Source: Chitinophaga horti (lineage in GTDB: Bacteria; Bacteroidota; Bacteroidia; Chitinophagales; Chitinophagaceae). From it: a stretch of 64,000 bases of DNA. Position 1 is the stretch's first letter; every line of letters starts with the position of its first letter. The DNA is taken from contig NZ_CP107006.1 in assembly GCF_022867795.2 (NCBI RefSeq), positions 4,898,001 through 4,962,000 on the forward strand, read 5' to 3'. Shown here piece by piece: positions 26,889-34,943 of the stretch. Both the position numbers and the translations under genes were made by a program. The notes under the pieces are model-generated. The model ran no database searches. It was not told the origin of the DNA and saw only the letters and a list, made by a program, of their open reading frames with translations.

Positions 26889-26920
26889 GGGCTGACCAAT
26901 ACTTTTTGGTCAGCCCCTTT
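26889..26920 (+). terminator. Rho-independent terminator of the second RND operon
   Basis: GGGCTGACCAA (26889-26899) pairs with TTGGTCAGCCC (26906-26916) over 11 bp with a 6-nt loop, followed by a T-rich tail on the plus strand. It lies about 90 bp after the outer-membrane gene. Confidence 0.8.
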
Positions 26921-26922
26921 GT

Positions 26923-27762
26923 TTATTTTGATTCCGATAATTCCTTCATAATCTTCAGCGCTTCATCCCACGGCCCCGAATGCCCGTCTATATATTTCTT
27001 CTGCAATGGCCCTGCTTCAATTGTGAGTTGATTTACGCCATCCGCTCCCTTCTCCAACGAGAATCGCTCCGAATAACCAAGATCAATCGCTTGCGGATCT
27101 TCCTCGATCATATCCACCTGCAGGTATTGTTGTACCCTATGCTCTTTCACCACACCCTTAGCCCCAATGCTGCCATCTACATCCGTCCAGGTGACGTTAG
27201 CACCAGGCTCCCATGTGGTTTCAGTAAAAGCACCACCTCCAAACGCCTTGCCCCATTGGTCATTCGGGTGAAGTACGATATCCCATATCACTTCCGGGTT
27301 TGCATTGATGGAAATGGATTTTCGAATCGTTTCTGCCTCCACGAACTTGAGAAGCGACTCACCGAGAATGTAATTCCAACCTTCCGTGAAACTTTCCACT
27401 GCGAAGTTAGGATGATCCTTCGGGAAGCTATCCAGCCCCTCGTGCCGCAATTGCACCCGCGTTTTGTCTGCGCCTTCTTCGAATAGCTCGAAAGTCACCA
27501 CGGAATAGCCGTCATTATGTTCAGGGTAAGTCCAGCTATGACGCAACTTATTGGGCGCATTCACTTCGAGTACCTCACACTCATGCAGGTATTGCTCCTT
27601 TTCATCGCCGCCGGTAAAATGGAAGCGATGCCCTTTTTCCAGGTTGAAGTCTTCGATGTCGAAGTACCACGCTTTCATCTGATCCTTGTTGGTAAGCGCT
27701 TCCCATACGCGGTTGATGGGGGCTTTGTAGGTACGTTCTACGATCAATGGTGTTGAGGTCAT
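26923..27762 (-). CDS. SRPBCC (AHSA1-like) protein with two START-like domains
   Basis: The 279-residue protein consists of two AHSA1-type START/Bet v1-like domains in tandem: residues 1-140, beginning MTSTPLIVERTYKAPINRVW, and 143-279, beginning IRKSISINANPEVIWDIVL. In each domain the hydrophobic cavity-forming pattern can be followed (YFDIEDFNLEKGHRFHF and WTDVDGSIGAKGVVKEH). Members bind hydrophobic ligands or act as stress-related cofactors; this one cannot be assigned a ligand. The gene is monocistronic and converges on the terminator at 26889-26920. Confidence 0.85.
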   Translation of the reverse strand: MTSTPLIVERTYKAPINRVWEALTNKDQMKAWYFDIEDFNLEKGHRFHFTGGDEKEQYLHECEVLEVNAPNKLRHSWTYPEHNDGYSVVTFELFEEGADKTRVQLRHEGLDSFPKDHPNFAVESFTEGWNYILGESLLKFVEAETIRKSISINANPEVIWDIVLHPNDQWGKAFGGGAFTETTWEPGANVTWTDVDGSIGAKGVVKEHRVQQYLQVDMIEEDPQAIDLGYSERFSLEKGADGVNQLTIEAGPLQKKYIDGHSGPWDEALKIMKELSESK

Positions 27763-27907
27763 ATGGATTCTAGTGTTTTTATTGTGTCAAGATTGCTATA
27801 AGATCCTCAGCAGCAAAAATCCTACCCGTTTATCGAAATATAGAAGATTTTGCCTGCTGTGCTGTCTACACAAGTAATTATCCCGTAGTGGTGCTAGGAT
27901 AAGCATA

Positions 27908-28138
27908 TTAGAAAAAAACAGCCTCATTAAGTTCTGGATAACGCATCTGACGGTAATCGAGCATAATTTTTCTTGTATCCTCGGCGAAATCAGGGGTACT
28001 TTTGAGATATTTATTAAAAGGCAGCTTCAGATCTTCAGAGAAGAATTCGGCGATAGTGGAATATCGCAAGCGTAGAGGTTGGCTTAAATTTGCATACTCC
28101 ATTGAAAACCACTTTTTGTTCTTCTTGATGAATTTCAC
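27908..28138 (-). CDS. small hypothetical protein, 76 aa, possibly a remnant
   Basis: The ORF encodes a basic, AT-rich 76-residue protein beginning MKFIKKNKKWFSMEYANL, with no motif or membrane segment. I do not recognise it. It could be a real small gene, or the tail of a lost larger gene on a mobile fragment. It is the only plausible ORF between the SRPBCC gene and the DUF234 ATPase gene, and its base composition is that of the AT-rich insert around it. Coding status is uncertain. Confidence 0.35.
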   Translation of the reverse strand: MKFIKKNKKWFSMEYANLSQPLRLRYSTIAEFFSEDLKLPFNKYLKSTPDFAEDTRKIMLDYRQMRYPELNEAVFF

Positions 28139-28205
28139 AAGCTTCTCTTTGAAGCCAGTTGTCAGCGATCTTTTTTAAAGCTTAACAAAGTCTAAAAATA
28201 TATAC

Positions 28206-28237
28206 TTGGCCAAAACGCGAAAAAATACATACTTTTG
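28206..28237 (+). promoter_or_regulatory. candidate promoter of the DUF234 ATPase gene
   Basis: TACTTTTG (28230-28237) matches the -7 consensus exactly, and TTG lies about 21 bp before it (28206-28208). Since the TTG codon at 28235 overlaps this box, the ATG at 28259 is the likely start. Confidence 0.45.
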
Positions 28238-28258
28238 GCTGAGTATAATTATAGTGCT

Positions 28259-29686
28259 ATGTTAGTAGGGCGAATACAAGAGCAGGCTATTTTAGCTGAA
28301 AAGCTTAGTTCTGGTGAGGCAGAACTAATTGCTATATATGGAAGGCGAAGAGTAGGAAAAACCTTTCTTATTCGAACCTACTTTAAGGATAAAATCGCCT
28401 TCGAATTAACTGGTGTTCACGAGGCAGCCTTTCGGCACCAGTTATTAAATTTCGGTTTTGCACTACAGTCGGCAATGAAGGCCAAATTGCCAGTAGCAAC
28501 ACCAGAAAACTGGATACAAGCATTTCAGATGCTCAGCCAATTTCTTAATGAACTGCCTGTAAAGAAGCCCGCGGTAATATTTTTTGATGAATTCCCATGG
28601 CTTCATACCCAAAAATCAGGCTTCCTTCAAGCATTTGAGCATTGGTGGAACAGCTACGCATCAAAAAAAACAAATATCAAAGTCGTTATTTGTGGCTCTG
28701 CCGCATCGTGGATGATTGATCATGTAATTAATAATAAAGGAGGACTGCATAACCGGGTAACCCAAAAAATTCGCTTGCTCCCATTCTCTTTATCAGAAAC
28801 AATGACCTACTTGTCAACTAGGGGTATTAAACTTAACCACTATTTGACGCTGCAACTGTACATGGCAATTGGAGGCATACCACAATATCTAAAGGGCATC
28901 CACAAAGGCGAGAGCGTGGCGCAAGCAATTGACAGATTGTGTTTCACTAAGGATGGCATGCTCAAAGGTGAATTTAAGAATCTTTACCAATCCTTATTTA
29001 AGAACTCGCATCATCACGAGCATATCATACGAGCGCTCGCTAAGAAAGGGAAAGGATTAACCCGGAACGAAATTATTACAGAATGTAACCTTAGCTCAGG
29101 AGGAACAGCGACAAAAATTTTAAAGGAACTGGAGGAGTCGGGGTTTATTTCGTCGTACATTCCTTTTAATAAAACTGAAAAAGAAAGCCTATTCAAATTG
29201 ACAGACGAATACTCATTATTTTATCTGAAGTATATTGAGCATGCAAAGTCGAGCGGAGCGGGCACCTGGCTGCAGCAGTCAACGACGTCATCATACAGCA
29301 CCTGGAGTGGACTTGCGTTCGAATCAATCTGTCAAAAACACGTTTTGCAGATTAAAAAGGCATTAGGCATTGAGAAAGTACTTACAAACGTTTCGAGCTG
29401 GCGTCATAGTCCCTCCGGTGGTGTGAAAGGAACGCAGATCGACTTATTAATAGATCGCCAAGACAAAGTGATTAACTTGTGTGAGGTAAAATTTTGCCAG
29501 ACAGAATTTACTATCGATAAAAAGTATGCTGAAGAATTAACGAACAAGGTTCTTATATTTAAATCTGCTAATAAAATCAGAAGTTCGATCTTCCCAACAA
29601 TGATTACCACATATGGTGTGAAAAACAATGACTATTATCGAAACATCGTTCAAAGCCAAATAATAATGGATGATTTATTTAGATAA
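28259..29686 (+). CDS. ATP-binding protein of the archaeal-type ATPase/DUF234 family
   Basis: The 475-residue protein starts MLVGRIQEQAILAEKLSSGE and has a Walker A motif YGRRRVGKTFLI near residue 30, a Walker B motif PAVIFFDEFPWLHT near 110, and a sensor-like VVICGSAASWM, all typical of the archaeal-ATPase group of STAND-like NTPases. A winged-helix-like middle (KKGKGLTRNEIITECNLSSG) and a C-terminal DUF234-type segment follow. The latter carries a PD-(D/E)xK-like pattern, QIDLLIDRQDKVINLCEVKF. The family is common in archaea and Bacteroidetes, often as isolated, mobile genes, and its function is uncertain. The gene is AT-rich compared with its surroundings and lies near tRNA-Arg, so it was probably acquired by transfer. 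Confidence 0.88.
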   Translation: MLVGRIQEQAILAEKLSSGEAELIAIYGRRRVGKTFLIRTYFKDKIAFELTGVHEAAFRHQLLNFGFALQSAMKAKLPVATPENWIQAFQMLSQFLNELPVKKPAVIFFDEFPWLHTQKSGFLQAFEHWWNSYASKKTNIKVVICGSAASWMIDHVINNKGGLHNRVTQKIRLLPFSLSETMTYLSTRGIKLNHYLTLQLYMAIGGIPQYLKGIHKGESVAQAIDRLCFTKDGMLKGEFKNLYQSLFKNSHHHEHIIRALAKKGKGLTRNEIITECNLSSGGTATKILKELEESGFISSYIPFNKTEKESLFKLTDEYSLFYLKYIEHAKSSGAGTWLQQSTTSSYSTWSGLAFESICQKHVLQIKKALGIEKVLTNVSSWRHSPSGGVKGTQIDLLIDRQDKVINLCEVKFCQTEFTIDKKYAEELTNKVLIFKSANKIRSSIFPTMITTYGVKNNDYYRNIVQSQIIMDDLFR

Positions 29687-29878
29687 CAAATCTAAATATA
29701 CTGTATACGATCTTCAACGCAATGCCTTTAACTAATCTAAATCACTGGCCACACTATCTAACCGTCACTACCAAAAAGACGCAGCCAATACAGTCCGTCC
29801 GAAAACGTGACAAATAATGTCTTAGAAGTCCCCCTGTGACTTGTTGTTATTTGCCTGCACCGAGTTAGTGGCAAATCA
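29687..29878. other. AT-rich intergenic region between the ATPase gene and the tRNA terminator
   Basis: This stretch of about 190 bp contains no gene I can support. It has no obvious attachment-site duplicate of the tRNA 3' end and no transposon end. Confidence 0.4.
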
Positions 29879-29910
29879 TAAAAAAAACGGGAAAGGCATC
29901 CACCTTTCCC
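29879..29910 (-). terminator. Rho-independent terminator of tRNA-Arg
   Basis: CGGGAAAGG (29887-29895) pairs with CCTTTCCCG (29902-29910), and on the minus strand a run of T follows (29879-29886). It lies just downstream of the tRNA gene. Confidence 0.85.
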
Positions 29911-29915
29911 GCTTC

Positions 29916-29987
29916 GTAGCCCCGCCAAGAATCGAACTTGGATCTAAAGTTTAGGAAACTTCTATTCTATCCATTGAACTACGGGGC
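29916..29987 (-). tRNA. tRNA-Arg (anticodon CCT)
   Basis: On the minus strand the gene starts GGCCCCGTAGTTCAATGG. The acceptor stem GGCCCCG pairs with CGGGGCT (one G-U at position 1-72) and is followed by discriminator A. The anticodon arm is GAAGT TTCCTAA ACTTT with anticodon CCT after U33, and the T-arm is CCAAGTTCGATTCTTGG. CCA is not encoded. The length is 72 nt. It reads AGG codons. Confidence 0.93.
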
Positions 29988-30041
29988 CAATATTATTGGG
30001 AGTGCAAATTTACACGTTTTCGTGGGAAAACCTAAATTAAT

Positions 30042-31811
30042 TCAGGAATAGATCTGCTCGATCTCGTCGGCATACTTGTCGGAGATCACCCTGCGCTTCA
30101 ATTTCAACGTGGGAGTCAGTTCGCCGCCGGCAACGGTCCATTCCTGTGGCAGCAGGCGGAATTTCTTTACCTGGTCAATGTGGTTGAAGAACTGGTTGTA
30201 TTTGTCTACAGCCTGCTTGAACAGCTCTACCACGGGATGATATTTGATCACCTGCTCGTGACTGCCGAACTCCAGTCCCTGGCGGCGGCACCAGTCTTCG
30301 AGGTTCTTGAAGTTGGGAACGATGAGAGCGGCAGTAAACTTACGGTCAGCTCCTACGACCATGATCTGCTCGATGTAGGGACTTTCCTTGAATTTGTTCT
30401 CTACGGGTTGCGGGGCTACGAACTTGCCGCCGCTGGTTTTGAACATTTCTTTTTTGCGGTCGGTGATCTTCAGGAAACGCCCGTCCACCAACGTGCCAAT
30501 GTCGCCGGTGTGGAACCAGCCATCGTGGATGGCTTCGGCGGTAAGGTCGGGACGGTTGTAATACCCGATGGTCACATTTGGGCCTTTACACAGGATTTCG
30601 CCATCAGGAGCGATTTGTACCTGTATATCGGTAATGAGCGGCCCAACGGTGCCGAACATCCTGTCCGCAGCTTCGAAGCGGTTCACGGCGATTACGGGTG
30701 ATGTTTCGGTGAGACCGTAACCTTCCAGGATGGGCATGCCGGCAGCGGTAAATATCCTCAGGAGCCGTACCTGGCAGGCAGCGGCACCTGTTACAATACA
30801 TTTAATATTGCCACCAAGGGCTTCGCGCCATTTGCTGAAGACAAGGCGGTTGGCAATGGCGAGTTGCAACCTGTACCAGAACGACAGCGGACGATTGAGT
30901 TCATACTCCTTGCCCAGGTTTACGGCCCAAAAGAACAGCGCACGTTTGATGCCACGAAGCTCCAGTCCTTTTGCCATGATTTTTTCATACACTTTTTCCA
31001 GCAGCCGCGGCACGGTGGTAAAGATGCCCGGCTTCACTTCGCGGAGGTTATCGGCGATGGTTTCCATACTTTCGGCGTAATAGATAGATACGCCGGCGGT
31101 GAGGTATACATATGACACCATCCGTTCGAAAATGTGATTAAGCGGCAAAAAACTCAGGGCACGGGCTTCCGGCGAAACGGGGAGGTAAGGAATACAGGCC
31201 AGTACATTGCTTAACACGTTGCGATGGGTGAGCATCACGCCCTTAGGCGTGCCCGTAGTGCCGGAAGTATAAATGATGGTCAATAGGTGATCGGGGGTAA
31301 TGCCTTTACTGATAGCCTCCACGCTGGCCAGGGTTTCCGGTGTTGCCATAGCGGGAAGTTCCGACCAATGGCGGGCACCTTCTTCCCGATCGTAGGTGAA
31401 TATTTCGCGCAGTTGCGGCAGTTCGCTGCGGATCAGCCGCACCTTTTCGAGCATATGACGGTCACTCACAAATACCGCCTGCGCACCGGAATCATGCAAT
31501 ACGAATTGAAGCTCGGATTCACTGATGGTCGGGTAGATCGGGGCGAGTACTGCGCCGGACTGCTGACAGGCAAGGTCGGTAAGCAGCCATTCGGGACGAT
31601 TGGGCGAAAGCACCGCGATCTTCACCTGGTTATTTTCTCCGCCAAGGCCGAGGCTTAGCAATCCCGCCGCGAAATGGCGGGTGATGTCTACTACTTCCTG
31701 CGTACTGTAATGTTTCCAGGTACCGTCGTCTTTGCGGGCCAGCATATCTGTTTTAGGATAGCGGGCCAGTTGGTACGCCATAACGTCGAATAATCTCGAG
31801 GGCTGCTGCAT
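30042..31811 (-). CDS. long-chain fatty acid-CoA ligase (AMP-forming)
   Basis: The 589-residue enzyme activates a fatty acid to acyl-AMP and then acyl-CoA. It has the AMP-binding P-loop TIIYTSGTTGTPKGVMLTHR, then the LEGYGLTETSPVIAVNRF motif and GWFHTGDIG around the Asp of motif III, and the DRKKEMFKTSGGKFVAPQ C-terminal hinge. It is of the FadD-like/long-chain type and close in length to other Bacteroidetes members. It begins MQQPSRLFDVMAYQLARYPK and is probably a peripheral membrane protein. The 2TM protein gene is 36 bp upstream on the same strand, so they may be co-transcribed. Chain-length preference cannot be told. Confidence 0.93.
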   Translation of the reverse strand: MQQPSRLFDVMAYQLARYPKTDMLARKDDGTWKHYSTQEVVDITRHFAAGLLSLGLGGENNQVKIAVLSPNRPEWLLTDLACQQSGAVLAPIYPTISESELQFVLHDSGAQAVFVSDRHMLEKVRLIRSELPQLREIFTYDREEGARHWSELPAMATPETLASVEAISKGITPDHLLTIIYTSGTTGTPKGVMLTHRNVLSNVLACIPYLPVSPEARALSFLPLNHIFERMVSYVYLTAGVSIYYAESMETIADNLREVKPGIFTTVPRLLEKVYEKIMAKGLELRGIKRALFFWAVNLGKEYELNRPLSFWYRLQLAIANRLVFSKWREALGGNIKCIVTGAAACQVRLLRIFTAAGMPILEGYGLTETSPVIAVNRFEAADRMFGTVGPLITDIQVQIAPDGEILCKGPNVTIGYYNRPDLTAEAIHDGWFHTGDIGTLVDGRFLKITDRKKEMFKTSGGKFVAPQPVENKFKESPYIEQIMVVGADRKFTAALIVPNFKNLEDWCRRQGLEFGSHEQVIKYHPVVELFKQAVDKYNQFFNHIDQVKKFRLLPQEWTVAGGELTPTLKLKRRVISDKYADEIEQIYS

Positions 31812-31847
31812 TTGGTATATGATTGCGTGAAAGGGACTGCCCTAAGG

Positions 31848-32135
31848 CTAGTACCCACGCCGTTGCTGCTCTTCCTTCAGCTTTTCGTACTCATTTACGG
31901 CATCGCCGAAAGGATCGCGGTGGTAGGCGTTAAAATAGGCGAAGGCCAAACCAATTCCCCAACCGAGGCAAGGCCATATGGGCCACGGTGTACCGGATTT
32001 ATCATTATCTGTAACGAACCATAACACCCACAAAAAACCATTGATCACGAGGTAGCTGATCAGATGTGATTTAAAGCCGGCCCGGTTGCGGGCAATACGC
32101 CAAAGGCGCTCGTCTTTTTGCTGCGTTGTTTCCAT
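31848..32135 (-). CDS. 2TM-domain small membrane protein
   Basis: The 95-residue protein has two hydrophobic helices, LISYLVINGFLWVLWFV and WPCLGWGIGLAFAYFNAY, flanked by charged ends. This is the pattern of the 2TM domain family. It begins METTQQKDERLWRIARNRA and ends in a charged tail. Members are of unknown function, often associated with histidine kinases or acting alone. It lies 36 bp before the acyl-CoA ligase gene. Confidence 0.85.
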   Translation of the reverse strand: METTQQKDERLWRIARNRAGFKSHLISYLVINGFLWVLWFVTDNDKSGTPWPIWPCLGWGIGLAFAYFNAYHRDPFGDAVNEYEKLKEEQQRRGY

Positions 32136-32203
32136 GAAATACAGGTTTAATTAAGTTTAAGAGGCTTAACTAAATATAAGGTATTTCTCACGGAAACGAA
32201 AGC

Positions 32204-32878
32204 CTATCTTTTTGCTTTGATATTCAGCCGGATGTTCACCATCGAATTGATCAGTTTATCCTGCAATGATTGGTCAGCACGATAGGTAATGCCCCATTGG
32301 GTGCGGTCGATGTTGAAGTTTGCTTCTGCATTTACTTCTGCAGCGCTCACCACGATCTTGGCCGGAAAGCTGATATTCTTAGTGCTGTCTTTCAAGGTGA
32401 GGTTACCCTTTACAAGATGGGTAGCGTCTTTCAGCAACACTTCCTTATCCTGCGCACCGGCGTGAAAACTGCTGATCTCTGTGATCACGAATTTCGCGGT
32501 GGGATATTTTTCCACATCAAAGAAGTTGGGGCCGTTGAGTTCTGCCTCCAGTTTTTTCTTCATGCCCGAATCCTTTACCAGGTCGAGGTTTTGAAGGGTT
32601 TTCATATCGATTTCGAGGCTGCCTGCAGTTACCGCGCTATCATTCGCATGCACGCTGCCGGCAGAGAACTTGAACACGCCTTTATGCTCGCCGGTAGGCT
32701 TGGTGCCTATCCAGGTAAGCAGGCTGGCGTCTTTATCTAATTGGTATTCGTGCCCCTGAGGTTCTGCCTGTACGGCCTGTGGCTCGGTCACCTGGGCCTT
32801 ATCGGCCTTGGGTGCCTGCTGGCAGGATGCGGTGAACAGGGCGACAGTTGTAGTTAAAAGTGTAAGCTGTTTAAACAT
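32204..32878 (-). CDS. YceI-family lipoprotein
   Basis: The 224-residue protein begins MFKQLTLLTTTVALFTASCQ, a lipoprotein signal with Cys at the lipobox. For this reason I chose the ATG at 32878 rather than an upstream in-frame start at 32944. A short acidic linker is followed by a YceI-type lipocalin-like barrel. It starts EYQLDKDASLLTWIGTKPTG and has later blocks PTAKFVITEISSF and NFNIDRTQWGITYRADQS. YceI proteins bind isoprenoid-like lipids and are usually periplasmic; this one should be anchored to a membrane. No partner is evident. Confidence 0.88.
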   Translation of the reverse strand: MFKQLTLLTTTVALFTASCQQAPKADKAQVTEPQAVQAEPQGHEYQLDKDASLLTWIGTKPTGEHKGVFKFSAGSVHANDSAVTAGSLEIDMKTLQNLDLVKDSGMKKKLEAELNGPNFFDVEKYPTAKFVITEISSFHAGAQDKEVLLKDATHLVKGNLTLKDSTKNISFPAKIVVSAAEVNAEANFNIDRTQWGITYRADQSLQDKLINSMVNIRLNIKAKR

Positions 32879-33198
32879 GGATACACGTTTATGGTGAAGA
32901 AATACAAGATCACAAAAGCGAAAAACAGGCCAAAAGCGAACCACCGCTGAAGAGTGCGACGCAACGGCGGCTGCTGGAAGTTGACGTCGATGGGCTCATG
33001 AAACTAATCATCGCCTGCGGCTGCCCTGCTGAAACGATGCAACGGCACTCACGAAACGAATCACTGGCTATGGCTTCCCATCTGACACGACGCAGCGGCA
33101 CTCATGAAACCGATCACTGGCCCGTGCCCCAGCTGAAACGACGCAACGGCGACAATGCGACGGCGCTCCCATTGCGCCGCCGCCCAGATCAAATCACA
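32879..33198. repeat. intergenic region with three imperfect ~52-bp tandem copies
   Basis: Between the YceI gene and the PaaN-like gene lies a 320-bp region. At 32994-33044, 33045-33097 and 33098-33148 three copies of a unit of 51-53 bp follow each other. Shared blocks are CTCAnGAAAC, ATCAnnGCC or ATCACTGGC, and TGAAACGAnGCAACG. Single-base and short indel differences separate the copies. ORFs across it are frameshifted relative to the repeats and have no coding character. Confidence 0.6.
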
Positions 33199-34830
33199 TT
33201 ATGACACCTGCACCCGGTTGCCTACCCATACAAAACGCCTTAACACAAACTCGGGGTTCGTGAAACTCGCGTTGCCAGCGGGATTGCCGCCCGTTACATG
33301 AAAATCGGAGAACGCCGCGTGCTGGTTCACCCAAATAAACCCGGTAAAGTTGAACGATACGGGGGTGAACACGCTGTTCATCTCCTCCGCGATCTCCGCC
33401 TGCACGGCGGGATCTGTAGTGTAGGCCGCGCAAGTGATGGCGCCGTGTTTGCGGGCCATCTCCCGGGCAAGCCGAATGCTTTCCGCCGTATCTTTCGTAC
33501 GCACCAGCAGGATGATCGGCCCGAACAGTTCGCGGCCGTAAACCTCCTGTGCATCGGCGGTAGTTTCGAGAATAGTCGGTGAGCAGGTGCGGGCTTTCGC
33601 AAACTCTTCATTTGTTACAGGCGCCCCACCCAGTAACACTTCCGCGCCCAGCGAACGTGCATCCAGCGCGCGATTGAAGGTAACGTCGCTTTGCAGCGCA
33701 CCCAGGGTACCTGCACCCATCTTAGGATTGGAAACGAGGGCAGCAACTGCATCACGCACTTTGTTAGCTACTTCGTCGTATATGCGTTCAGGTATGAAAA
33801 AGTTTTGCGGCGCCGTACACATCTGGCCGGAGTAAAGGCTTACTGAGAAGGCCAGGTTTTGCGCCACGGCATCCATATCCTTCGCCGAATCGATGATCAC
33901 GGAGTTAACGCCGGCCTTTTCGGTAAACACGGTTTTACCGGGCAGCTGCTCTACATAATTACCAAATGCAGAACCGCCGGTGTAATCGATCAGCGCCACG
34001 TCCGGATGCTCGCAAAGGGCCTTTGTATTCAAATGTTCGCTGGTATCGGCTGCCAGCTGGCACAACAGCGGATCCTGCCCATTCGCTTTCAATACTTGCT
34101 GAATGGCCGCCACCACGATCGCAATCGGCAGTACGGCCCTCGGATGCGGCTTTACCAGTACGGGATTGCCGGTAACGAGGTCGGCATAAATGCCGGGCAA
34201 CGAGTTCCATACAGGGAAGGTGGAACAGCCAATCACAAGGCCCACGCCTTTCGGGATGGCCTTAAATTGTTTGTCCAGCACAATGCTCGACTTACCCATC
34301 GGCTTTTCCCAGGTAAGCTGCTCCGGGTAACGTTGCAGCTCGCGATATCCCATCGCAATGGCTTCCAGCGCGCGATCGTTTGCGTGCGGACCACTCGCCT
34401 GAAAGCTCATCATAAAGCTTTGGCCGGTCGTGTGCATAGTCGCATAGGCGATCTCGAAAAAATGTTGTTTGATGGCTTCGAGCGACTCCGTAAGGATAGC
34501 GGCACGTTCTGTAACAGGCAGCTTCGCCCAGGCCTTTGCGGCAGACTGCGCCGCCATTACCAGTGCATCCGGCGGAATGATCGGATAACTGATGGCCAGC
34601 GGCTCCATGGTGTAAGGCGACACTTCCTCACCCTGCCAGTTGTCAGTATCCTGCAACAGGCGGTCAAAGGGACGGCCTAACATGGCTTTAAAGGCCACTT
34701 CGCCCGACTGGGGCGCCTCTTCTCCGTAGGCCTTGGGATGCTCGGGGTATTGCGCGTAAAAGGTGCGGTCATGGCTGGCTTTTACCGCGTTGTCTAACAT
34801 GTTTTGGTGTTTTGCAAAAAGCATATTCAT
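33199..34830 (-). CDS. paaN: PaaN-like aldehyde dehydrogenase (TIGR02288 type)
   Basis: The 543-residue protein resembles the second PaaN class linked to phenylacetate degradation. Key parts are SFMMSFQASGPHANDRALEA, GLVIGCSTFPVWNSLPGIYA, TEKAGVNSVIIDSAKDM (with the general-base Glu) and SGQMCTAPQNFFI (catalytic Cys). The ALDH fold suggests oxidation of an aldehyde with NAD(P). It is not next to other paa genes, and the role in phenylacetate breakdown is taken from the family. It is monocistronic. Confidence 0.85.
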   Translation of the reverse strand: MNMLFAKHQNMLDNAVKASHDRTFYAQYPEHPKAYGEEAPQSGEVAFKAMLGRPFDRLLQDTDNWQGEEVSPYTMEPLAISYPIIPPDALVMAAQSAAKAWAKLPVTERAAILTESLEAIKQHFFEIAYATMHTTGQSFMMSFQASGPHANDRALEAIAMGYRELQRYPEQLTWEKPMGKSSIVLDKQFKAIPKGVGLVIGCSTFPVWNSLPGIYADLVTGNPVLVKPHPRAVLPIAIVVAAIQQVLKANGQDPLLCQLAADTSEHLNTKALCEHPDVALIDYTGGSAFGNYVEQLPGKTVFTEKAGVNSVIIDSAKDMDAVAQNLAFSVSLYSGQMCTAPQNFFIPERIYDEVANKVRDAVAALVSNPKMGAGTLGALQSDVTFNRALDARSLGAEVLLGGAPVTNEEFAKARTCSPTILETTADAQEVYGRELFGPIILLVRTKDTAESIRLAREMARKHGAITCAAYTTDPAVQAEIAEEMNSVFTPVSFNFTGFIWVNQHAAFSDFHVTGGNPAGNASFTNPEFVLRRFVWVGNRVQVS

Positions 34831-34895
34831 TCGTGGATTTTATAGTAATGCGGGTATAACAACTAAGTTAGGCAATAAATGCAAGTAAAACACAA

Positions 34896-34917
34896 CAGCC
34901 GGGTGTTACCCCGGCTG
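34896..34917 (-). terminator. hairpin after the TPR-protein gene
   Basis: CAGCCGGG (34896-34903) pairs with CCCGGCTG (34910-34917). On the minus strand a T-rich stretch follows (TTGTGTTTTACTT). It lies about 25 bp after the TPR gene stop. Confidence 0.6.
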
Positions 34918-34943
34918 CTGCTATATCAAACATTCCCAGATCT

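Noticed and set aside
28235..28258. TTG start of the DUF234 gene at 28235
   Set aside because: It lies on the -7 box TACTTTTG, and the family starts with the sequence of the ATG at 28259.
29687..29915. Attachment-site duplicate of the tRNA-Arg 3' end for an integrated element
   Set aside because: I looked for a second copy of the tRNA end around 27.7-29.9 kb and saw none, and no integrase gene is present.
32998..33204. ORF of 68 codons over the tandem copies
   Set aside because: The repeat unit is not a multiple of three in all copies and the predicted protein has no regular pattern; non-coding is more likely.
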